The position numbers and the translations under genes were made by a program. The notes under the pieces are model-generated. The model saw only the letters and a program-made list of their open reading frames with translations, made no database searches and had not been told where the DNA came from. From assembly GCA_040878115.1 (NCBI GenBank), contig JBBDMV010000118.1:1-64000 (forward strand): a stretch of 64,000 bases of DNA. The letters run 5' to 3'. The stretch comes from JBBDMU01 sp040878115 (GTDB lineage: Bacteria; Bacteroidota; Rhodothermia; Balneolales; Natronogracilivirgulaceae). This document shows, piece after piece, positions 34,277-40,467 of this stretch (its first letter is position 1; each line of letters begins with the position of its first letter).

Positions 34277-35497
34277 TTAAATTCTACTGGCGATCAGCAT
34301 GTCAATATCACGGTACGATAAATTAAACTGATTAGATAATGTCTTTTTAGTAAGGTGGTGCTTGTACAGGTAGGTTCCGTTGCGCAGGCCCATATTCGAC
34401 CACAGCGCTTCATTGATACCGCCTGAATCACCGATATCCAGTAAAAAAGGTGCGATAACATTATTCAATGCCGCCGTTGCAGTTCGTGCTACAGCAGAGG
34501 GAATATTGGGTACGCAATAATGAATCACATCATGTTTGATGAAAACGGGTTCGGAATGCGTTGTTGCCCGGCTGGTGTCAACACACCCTCCCTGATCGAT
34601 GACGGTGTCCACAATCACACTACCTGCTTTCATAGTTTCAACCATACTCTCGGTCACCCAGCAGGGAGCCCTGTTTCCTTCCACCATAGCCGAACCAATT
34701 ACAACATCGGCAGCCTTTAGGGCTGATGCCAAATATTGTGGATTCGCCATGGCAGTGATGACCCGTCGATCAAGTGCATTTTCAATATGGCGCAGTTGGG
34801 CCAGGTCATTATCCATCACAAAAACCTGGGAACCATAGCCAAGGGCGGTTCGTGCGGCATATTCGGCAATAATGCCCGTGCCTAAAATAACTACGGCGGC
34901 CGGCGGAACACCGGAAATGCCACCAAGCATTATACCCTGTCCGTTGTGATTGCTTTCCAGATAATGCGCGGCGATCTGGACTGCCATGGAGCCTGTTACT
35001 TCGTGCATCATTCTGACAATCGGAAAGCCGCGGTCATCACTCTGTATGAACTCATACCCTATTCCGGTGATGTTCTTCTTGATCATAATCTTAAGAAATT
35101 CTTCCGTAGTATTACCCAGGTGAAGGGCTGAAAACAAGATCTGATCTTTTTGAAGCAGGTCTATTTCCTGGCGGTTAGGCGGGGATACCTTTACAATAAG
35201 CTCAGAATTCTTGTAGAGTTCTTCAGCGGAGTAGGCAACCGAAGCCCCCGCTTCAGTGTAATCATGATCACTATGATTGGCGAATTTTCCCGCATCTTTT
35301 TCAATTAATACTTCGTGGCCGTTTTCAGTCAATACCGAAACTCCACCGGGAGTTAATGAAATCCGGTTTTCGTCGTTGGATCGCTCTTTGGGTAGCCCTA
35401 TTTTAAGGGAAGTCTCAGAAGTTGACTTTTCTGCACGTTTTTCTAATGTCTTCACACCAAACTGGCGCCCAAAAGCTGAAGGATCTATAATTTCCAT
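34277..35497 (-). CDS. ald: Alanine dehydrogenase
   Basis: A 406-residue NAD-dependent enzyme interconverting L-alanine and pyruvate plus ammonia. The conserved core starts near residue 33 with I-G-L-P-K-E-R...R-I-S-L-T-P-G-G-V. It continues with H-L-G-N-T, G-Y-E near 145, the dinucleotide fold V-V-I-L-G-T-G-I-I-A-E-Y-A-A near 205, and the signature D-Q-G-G-C-V-D-T-S-R-A-T-T-H-S. About 30 extra N-terminal residues are present compared with Bacillus-type enzymes. A 20-bp palindrome lies 23 bp upstream of the start and may be its operator. Confidence 0.93.
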   Translation of the reverse strand: MEIIDPSAFGRQFGVKTLEKRAEKSTSETSLKIGLPKERSNDENRISLTPGGVSVLTENGHEVLIEKDAGKFANHSDHDYTEAGASVAYSAEELYKNSELIVKVSPPNRQEIDLLQKDQILFSALHLGNTTEEFLKIMIKKNITGIGYEFIQSDDRGFPIVRMMHEVTGSMAVQIAAHYLESNHNGQGIMLGGISGVPPAAVVILGTGIIAEYAARTALGYGSQVFVMDNDLAQLRHIENALDRRVITAMANPQYLASALKAADVVIGSAMVEGNRAPCWVTESMVETMKAGSVIVDTVIDQGGCVDTSRATTHSEPVFIKHDVIHYCVPNIPSAVARTATAALNNVIAPFLLDIGDSGGINEALWSNMGLRNGTYLYKHHLTKKTLSNQFNLSYRDIDMLIASRI

Positions 35498-35519
35498 ATA
35501 CCGGTATTTGTTGCTATTC

Positions 35520-35539
35520 CAATTAATTTAAATTAATTG
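35520..35539. promoter_or_regulatory. 20-bp perfect palindrome upstream of ald
   Basis: CAATTAATTTAAATTAATTG reads identically on both strands and lies 23-42 bp upstream of the ald start, in the divergent ald/rsmA region. A second palindrome, GAAACTTAAGTTTC, is at 35598-35611. Position suits a dimeric regulator such as an Lrp/AsnC-type protein, which commonly controls ald, but the regulator is not identified. Confidence 0.5.
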
Positions 35540-35671
35540 AATTGAATTCGTTTTACAAGTCGGTTTTCATATACCTCTCCGGGTATTTTCAACGTCCGAA
35601 ACTTAAGTTTCTTAAGGTTTAAACTTTTTTATTTTAATTTAACTGGCTCACATATAATTTTCTCCTCTAAC

Positions 35672-36433
35672 ATGTTAAAACCTAAAAAAAGCCTCGGACA
35701 ACATTTTCTACGTGATCATAATATTATCAGAAAAATTGCCACGGCAGTAAAGGCCGATGAAGATGACGTCGTTATCGAAATTGGGCCGGGAGAGGGGGCA
35801 CTTACAGATTATTTATATCCGAAATTCAAAAATCTTCACCTTGTTGAAATTGATAGCAGGGCCGTAGAGCTTTTGAAGCATAAGTTTCCCAATGCCAATG
35901 TGCACCATACCAGTGTGCTGGAGGGCAATTGGCAAAATGAATTGCCGCTCAATGGCAAGAAGTATATTATTGGAAACCTTCCATATTTTATCACCAGCCC
36001 CATTTTATTCAAAGTGCTTGATACGGCCGGATACTATGAACAAGCCGTTTTCATGGTCCAGAAAGAAGTAGCCGAAAGGCTGGTGGCAAAATCAAGGACC
36101 AAAGCCTATGGAATTTTGAGCGTACAGACTCAGCTGCTCAGCAACACAAAACTGTTATTTCCGGTCTCAAAGGAAGTCTTTTACCCTAAGCCCAATGTGG
36201 ACAGCGCCGTGATCAGCATAATCCCCAAAAAGGAACAGCCTGATGTAGACATTGCCTTCTTGAAAACCGTCGTCCGAACAGCCTTCAACCAGCGAAGGAA
36301 GAAACTCTCCAATGCCATCTCCAGCCTGATTACCGTTGGTTCACAGATTTCCATCGATCTCAACAAACGCGCTGAAGAATTAGAGCCTGAGGAGTTTGTT
36401 GAGCTGGCAAAGGCTTTGGCAGAAAGAAAATGA
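35672..36433 (+). CDS. rsmA: 16S rRNA dimethyladenosine transferase
   Basis: A 253-residue SAM-dependent methyltransferase of the KsgA/Dim1 family that dimethylates two adjacent adenines near the 3' end of 16S rRNA. It opens P-K-K-S-L-G-Q-H-F-L-R-D, followed by SAM motif I V-I-E-I-G-P-G-E-G-A-L-T near residue 38. Motif IV is N-L-P-Y-F-I-T-S-P near residue 105, and F-Y-P-K-P-N-V-D-S-A-V near 170. Length is normal. It is divergent from ald and stands alone. Confidence 0.96.
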   Translation: MLKPKKSLGQHFLRDHNIIRKIATAVKADEDDVVIEIGPGEGALTDYLYPKFKNLHLVEIDSRAVELLKHKFPNANVHHTSVLEGNWQNELPLNGKKYIIGNLPYFITSPILFKVLDTAGYYEQAVFMVQKEVAERLVAKSRTKAYGILSVQTQLLSNTKLLFPVSKEVFYPKPNVDSAVISIIPKKEQPDVDIAFLKTVVRTAFNQRRKKLSNAISSLITVGSQISIDLNKRAEELEPEEFVELAKALAERK

Positions 36434-36529
36434 ATTTAATGATATCATTTCTTGAAAAAATGGGTCATTAATTACTTTAGATCACTATTATCTTGAAAAG
36501 AGAAGGTTAAAACCAAGATTTTATATTTA

Positions 36530-36718
36530 ATGAGAGATATTCCTGAAAAAGAATTAAAAGAAGCCATGAAATATAGTGGTGCGAAAATTAAACGTGAGGC
36601 TATACTTGTGGCCTTACAAGAGTTTAATCGCCGCAAAAGGGCTGAAGAGGCTGTGAGAATCTTTGGAACGTTCTCTTCTATTGTCACAAATGAAGAGATT
36701 GAAGTAAGCCTGTTTTAA
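36530..36718 (+). CDS. VapB-type antitoxin, apparently without toxin
   Basis: A 62-residue protein like VapB (DUF2191) antitoxins. It contains I-P-E-K-E-L-K-E-A-M-K-Y-S-G-A-K-I-K-R-E-A-I-L-V-A-L-Q-E-F-N-R-R-K-R, the ribbon-helix-helix region and following helix. The ATG cuts into the first strand. In-frame upstream codons (K-T-K-I-L-Y-L) look like its natural continuation but offer no standard start, so the N-terminus may be truncated. No VapC gene lies on either side; the next gene, on the other strand, is Smr. Confidence 0.68.
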   Translation: MRDIPEKELKEAMKYSGAKIKREAILVALQEFNRRKRAEEAVRIFGTFSSIVTNEEIEVSLF

Positions 36719-36845
36719 AATACAGGGAAGATACCGAATGCTGTACTTCCTAAATGAAGAATCCTGGCGACGGATGCCAGCCTCCGCAAAGCCGAAGACC
36801 TGCCTGACAGAACTCTGGCGCATTATAGTCTAAAAAAAACTGGCG

Positions 36846-37127
36846 TTAAGATCCCTTTCTTATCCGGGCTATTGTAGCTCCCCAGCCTCCCGAACCAGGG
36901 CCGGCAAGGTGGTAATCTTCTATATAATCAAGCTGTCTAAGAATGGAATGTACAGTACGGCGAAGCGTACCGGTCCCTTTGCCGTGGATGATGCGAATGG
37001 TGTATATCCCTTGCTCCCTACAAGCCTCCAGATAATCAGGAACTAAATCCTTTACTTCATTAGGCCTGAAAATGTGGAGATCGAGGGTCCCGTTAATCGG
37101 GAATTCTTGTGGGTTATCATGGTCCAT
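36846..37127 (-). CDS. Smr/MutS2-type domain protein
   Basis: A 93-residue stand-alone Smr domain. It has the two signatures of the family: L-D-L-H-I-F near residue 16 and the nuclease-loop H-G-K-G-T-G-T-L-R near residue 49. A Gly-rich C-terminus (G-P-G-S-G-G-W-G-A-T) follows. Smr domains act as nicking endonucleases or RNA-cleaving modules in MutS2 and related proteins. The small size and absence of a MutS part suggest an independent nuclease. The substrate is unknown. Confidence 0.88.
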   Translation of the reverse strand: MDHDNPQEFPINGTLDLHIFRPNEVKDLVPDYLEACREQGIYTIRIIHGKGTGTLRRTVHSILRQLDYIEDYHLAGPGSGGWGATIARIRKGS

Positions 37128-37305
37128 AATGTCTGCAATTTAAATATTGAGGGCGAAAAGCAGAAGCTTTTTAATGACAAATTAGCCCGCCCGCCAATAA
37201 AAAACGTCAACAGCCAAACCTGTGGTCTGAGAACTGGATTTAGGTATGAAAAGATCTCTCCCTACACTTACTCAGGCTTTAGGCTTCTCCGTATTTTGAC
37301 CGCTG

Positions 37306-37351
37306 CTTCTCCGGAGCTACTCCGGGAATTCCCGGAGTAGCTCCGGAGAAG
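37306..37351. repeat. Perfect 46-bp palindrome
   Basis: Two 21-bp arms (37306-37326 and 37331-37351) are exact reverse complements around the self-complementary AATT. Each arm contains CTCCGGAG and a TACTCCGGG-type segment. A further GGAGGAGAACTGGAG stretch follows. Not flanked by a T-run. Confidence 0.9.
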
Positions 37352-37491
37352 TACTGGAGGAGAACTGGAGAAAGGTAAGCTTTAGTACCTTCATAATGAA
37401 CCCGTTTCTGCACGCATCTGGTACGCCCCCGAAAACATGAACCCAATATTCCACCCCGATGGAGCGGTTTTATAGCGGCCGCCGCTGGTTT

Positions 37492-37627
37492 CTACAAACA
37501 TTTCAGCCCGATGGGCCGGTGACGGCAAATAAATATCAAGTCTCAAATAGATCAGCCCGTCCTGAACATAATTTTTCTATCAACGGCTACAAACATAGCG
37601 GCCCATTAGCCGGTGATGAATAAATAT
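37492..37627. repeat. Pair of degenerate direct repeats, CTACAAACAT type
   Basis: Copy 1 (about 37492-37534) and copy 2 (about 37587-37627) both start CTACAAACAT. Both then carry a GGCC-containing core, GCCGGTGA and an A-rich tail AATAAATA. Similar degenerate non-coding repeats with CTACAAACAT are dispersed in many Bacteroidota genomes. Confidence 0.6.
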
Positions 37628-37714
37628 TGTACGTACAATTAGGATAGGTGCAAAAACGTATCGTCTTGGTCCTCACTAAAGCGAGGCCTTCTTTTGGGCC
37701 CCGTTAACGCAGTA

Positions 37715-37756
37715 GCGGCTTTGCGCCTGGATGGATAGTGCGCGAAGCCGTTTTTT
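37715..37756 (+). terminator. Rightward intrinsic terminator with no assigned gene
   Basis: CGGCTTTGCGC (37715-37725) and GCGCGAAGCCG (37740-37750) form an 11-bp stem with one G-T pair, followed by TTTTTT at 37751-37756. The orientation is plus, yet the next gene (gpmI) is on the minus strand and no plus-strand gene precedes it closely. It could block antisense transcription into gpmI. Confidence 0.6.
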
Positions 37757-37784
37757 GTTTAGATGTGGATATGATCAAATGTGA

Positions 37785-39296
37785 TCAAAAGAGGGGCTTG
37801 CCTTCCATGTCGGAAGGCTGCTGTAACTTTAATAATTTGAGTATTGAAGGGGCCACGTCGGCCAGGATGCCGTTGTCAGCTTTGGTGACTTCCTTGTCAT
37901 TAACTACTATAAATGGAACGGGTGCCAGGGTGTGGGCTGTGTGGGCGCTGCCGTCTTCATTCATCATCTTATCAGCGTTTCCATGGTCGGAGATCACGAT
38001 CATTTTATAATTCTGGGAAATGACCGTATCCAACACCCTTTTCATACAGGCATCTATGGTTTCAATGGCTTTTATAGTAGCTTCCATATCGCCGGTGTGG
38101 CCAACCATGTCCGGGTTGGCATAGTTCAATATGATTAACTCAAAGTCATCATGGGTCATTTTATCAATTAATGCGTCGGTGACTTGTTCAGCACTCATCT
38201 CGGGTTGAAGGTCATAGGTAGCCACTTTCGGGCTGGGGACCATCAGGCGCTCTTCTCCGGGATTGGCTTCTTCATCGCCGCCGTTAAAAAAGTAGGTAAC
38301 GTGAGGGTATTTCTCGGTTTCCGCGATGCGCAGCTGACGAAGGTTGTTTTTACTGATCACCTCACCCAGTGTGTTGTTCAGGTTCCGTGGTGGGAAAGCT
38401 ACCTTGACATTAGTGAAGGTCTCATCATAAGATGTGAAACAGGTATAATGAAGGTTTATGGATGGCACGGTTTCAAACTCGTCGAAGCCGGGAACAGTAA
38501 AAGCGGTAGTAATTTCACGTGCGCGGTCACCGCGGATATTGAAAAATACTAAAGCATCATCCTTTTCAATGCGGGTTTCGCTGCCATTATCAATAACAGC
38601 AGGATCGATAAATTCATCGGTAATATTTGCGTCATAGGAGCTTTTAAAGGCTTCTTCTGCAGTATTGAATTTTTCACCCTTGCCCTCGGTAAGCAGTTTG
38701 TAGGCTTTCTCGGTCCGGTCCCATCGCTTGTCACGGTCCATAGCATAATATCGGCCTACTACGGACACAATTTTACCGACGCCAATGGCTTCGGCTTCGC
38801 GTTCAAATTGCCTTACGTATTCCATGCCACCATGTGGAGAGGTATCTCTTCCGTCTGTAAAAGCGTGGACATAAACGTTTTCAATGTCCTGCTTTTTGAA
38901 AAACCTGAGCAGGGCGATGAGATGGTCCATATGGCTGTGCACACCACCATCAGAAAACAGGCCCATTATATGAACTTTATTCTTTTTCTTTGCCTGTTTC
39001 GCGGATTCCAGTAGTGCGGGGTTTTGGAAAAAATCCCCGTTTGATATGCTGTTGTTGATCTTTGAAAGCTCTTGCCAAACAATTCGGCCGGCACCAATAT
39101 TAAGGTGTCCTACTTCGGAATTTCCAAATTGGCCATCCGGGAGACCTACATCTGAACCGCCGGCACCAAGCCGGGAATGGGGCCATTTGCGAAAAAGGTT
39201 ATCGATGACAGGTGTATTGGCTTTAGTGAAGGCACTAACTTCGGTATTATCGCTTAAACCAAGGCCATCGAGGATAGCAAGGAGAACTTTCGGCAT
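37785..39296 (-). CDS. gpmI: 2,3-bisphosphoglycerate-independent phosphoglycerate mutase
   Basis: A 503-residue alkaline-phosphatase-superfamily enzyme interconverting 3- and 2-phosphoglycerate in glycolysis with two metal ions. It shows L-L-A-I-L-D-G-L-G-L with the first metal Asp near residue 10. The phosphorylated Ser lies in F-G-N-S-E-V-G-H-L-N-I-G-A-G-R near 62, and H-S-H-M-D-H near 123. The C-terminal phosphatase domain contains N-Y-A-N-P-D-M-V-G-H-T-G and S-D-H-G-N-A-D. Its start codon overlaps the rpsT stop by one base, so the two are co-transcribed. Confidence 0.96.
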   Translation of the reverse strand: MPKVLLAILDGLGLSDNTEVSAFTKANTPVIDNLFRKWPHSRLGAGGSDVGLPDGQFGNSEVGHLNIGAGRIVWQELSKINNSISNGDFFQNPALLESAKQAKKKNKVHIMGLFSDGGVHSHMDHLIALLRFFKKQDIENVYVHAFTDGRDTSPHGGMEYVRQFEREAEAIGVGKIVSVVGRYYAMDRDKRWDRTEKAYKLLTEGKGEKFNTAEEAFKSSYDANITDEFIDPAVIDNGSETRIEKDDALVFFNIRGDRAREITTAFTVPGFDEFETVPSINLHYTCFTSYDETFTNVKVAFPPRNLNNTLGEVISKNNLRQLRIAETEKYPHVTYFFNGGDEEANPGEERLMVPSPKVATYDLQPEMSAEQVTDALIDKMTHDDFELIILNYANPDMVGHTGDMEATIKAIETIDACMKRVLDTVISQNYKMIVISDHGNADKMMNEDGSAHTAHTLAPVPFIVVNDKEVTKADNGILADVAPSILKLLKLQQPSDMEGKPLF

Positions 39297-39550
39297 TAGG
39301 ACAGCTTGTTTACGTGTTTGACAAGTCTGGATATTTTATTCGCGGCCTGATTTTTATGCACGATTCCTTTACGGCCCATTTTGTCGAGGTATGAGGTAGC
39401 AACTTTCAAGTTAGCTTCAGCTTCTGTTTTATCGGTAGATAGTAAAACTTTTTTGATGTAGGTCCTCATTTGGGAACGCTGATCACGATTGTGAAGCCTT
39501 CTTGTTATGTTTTGGCGAACCCGTTTAATAGCTGATTTATGCTGTGGCAT
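39296..39550 (-). CDS. rpsT: 30S ribosomal protein S20
   Basis: An 84-residue basic ribosomal protein of the bS20 family, which binds 16S rRNA early in small-subunit assembly. It begins M-P-Q-H-K-S-A-I-K-R-V-R-Q-N and contains M-R-T-Y-I-K-K-V and K-G-I-V-H-K-N-Q-A-A-N-K-I-S-R-L, the usual C-terminal helix. Length is standard. It precedes gpmI with a one-base overlap (TAATG) and is divergent from cmk. Confidence 0.96.
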   Translation of the reverse strand: MPQHKSAIKRVRQNITRRLHNRDQRSQMRTYIKKVLLSTDKTEAEANLKVATSYLDKMGRKGIVHKNQAANKISRLVKHVNKLS

Positions 39551-39627
39551 ATAATTATTGAGAGGTTAAATAGTTTATTATAAAATATTTGTTTTTAAAT
39601 GGTATACCAAATATTTCAGAGAACCCT

Positions 39628-39657
39628 AAAATAAAAATTTATTAGCACATATAGCAA
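39628..39657 (-). promoter_or_regulatory. Candidate rpsT promoter
   Basis: On the minus strand TTGCTA (39652-39657) and TATTTT (39628-39633) are separated by 18 bp, about 78 bp upstream of rpsT. The -35 box is one arm of the inverted repeat ATATAGCAA/TTGCTATAT (39649-39657, 39665-39673). Confidence 0.4.
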
Positions 39658-39664
39658 GAATTTT

Positions 39665-39693
39665 TTGCTATATATTCAAATTTAGCATAATTT
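39665..39693 (+). promoter_or_regulatory. Candidate cmk-rpsA promoter
   Basis: TTGCTA (39665-39670) and TAATTT (39688-39693) are separated by 17 bp, 34 bp before the cmk start. Its -35 box is the mirror image of the rpsT one, giving back-to-back promoters. Confidence 0.4.
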
Positions 39694-39727
39694 CACGCTA
39701 TTTGATTGGAAGTAAAATAATTATTAG

Positions 39728-40393
39728 ATGCTCATAGTAATAGACGGTCCTTCCGGTGCCGGGAAAAGTTCCACTGCTAAGGCCGTGGCCAGAAAGGCAG
39801 GAATTGATTATATCGATTCAGGGGCACTATACCGGGGATTTACATTGTTATATGTAATGAATGGTCAAAAAAAAAGCAAGTTCTTTGAAGTAATAGAGAA
39901 AGATATTTTATCGTTTATATTTTATCGTGATGAGTCGAGGGTTTCTATAAACGGTGAGAATGTAACCGAAAAACTAAGAAGTGAAGAAGTAAGCCACAAT
40001 GTGAGCACGGTTGCGGCGTTTCCGGAAGTTCGGGATAGGGTGTCTGTTTATTTAAAAAAAGCCGCTCTTTTTCATGATTGTATCGCCGAAGGAAGAGACT
40101 TAGGAACCGTTGTTTTTCCCGACGCGGACCTTAAATTTTTTCTGACAGCCGATATTAATGAACGGGCAATGAGGCGACAAAAAGAAATGTCGGTCGGCAT
40201 AGAAGAAGTGGATTTTAACAAGGTTAAAGAAAACCTTGTCATGCGTGATGATAAAGACTTGAGCAGAAAGGCTGCCCCGTTAAGGAAGGCCGATGATGCA
40301 CTGGAAATTGATACAACTGAAACAACTTTTGATGAACAGGTCAATATTATATTGACTGAAATAGAGAAACACAAAAAGAAACAACTAACATAA
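39728..40393 (+). CDS. cmk: Cytidylate kinase
   Basis: A 221-residue nucleoside monophosphate kinase that phosphorylates CMP and dCMP. The P-loop I-D-G-P-S-G-A-G-K-S-S-T-A is at residues 5-17. D-S-G-A-L-Y-R-G near residue 33, C-I-A-E-G-R-D-L-G-T-V-V-F-P-D-A near 118 and the R-D-D-K-D-L-S-R lid near 173 match the family. Length is standard. It precedes rpsA by 74 bp; the cmk-rpsA pairing is also found in E. coli. Confidence 0.96.
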   Translation: MLIVIDGPSGAGKSSTAKAVARKAGIDYIDSGALYRGFTLLYVMNGQKKSKFFEVIEKDILSFIFYRDESRVSINGENVTEKLRSEEVSHNVSTVAAFPEVRDRVSVYLKKAALFHDCIAEGRDLGTVVFPDADLKFFLTADINERAMRRQKEMSVGIEEVDFNKVKENLVMRDDKDLSRKAAPLRKADDALEIDTTETTFDEQVNIILTEIEKHKKKQLT

Positions 40394-40410
40394 ACCATAA
40401 ATCCTAATCC

Positions 40411-40440
40411 CATTCTGTTCTTAATTTAAGAAACAGGATG
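40411..40440 (+). promoter_or_regulatory. Leader hairpin before rpsA
   Basis: CATTCTGTTCTT and AAGAAACAGGATG form an imperfect stem of about 12 pairs with one bulge and an A/T loop, ending 27 bp before the rpsA start. S1 controls its own translation through leader hairpins in E. coli, so a similar role is possible. Confidence 0.4.
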
Positions 40441-40467
40441 AGGCAAAGTTAAATACAGGACCTTTAA

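Larger units (their letters stand above)
37128..37784. other. 657-bp gene-free stretch rich in palindromes and degenerate repeats
   Basis: Lies between the Smr gene and the 3' end of gpmI. It contains a perfect 46-bp palindrome (37306-37351), two degenerate direct repeats (37492-37627) and a terminator-like hairpin directed rightwards (37715-37756). A plus-strand frame at 37074-37340 has no recognisable protein features and is not called. Confidence 0.75.

Noticed and set aside
37074..37340. 88-codon plus-strand frame
   Set aside because: It overlaps the Smr gene start and the palindrome region and has no recognisable features.
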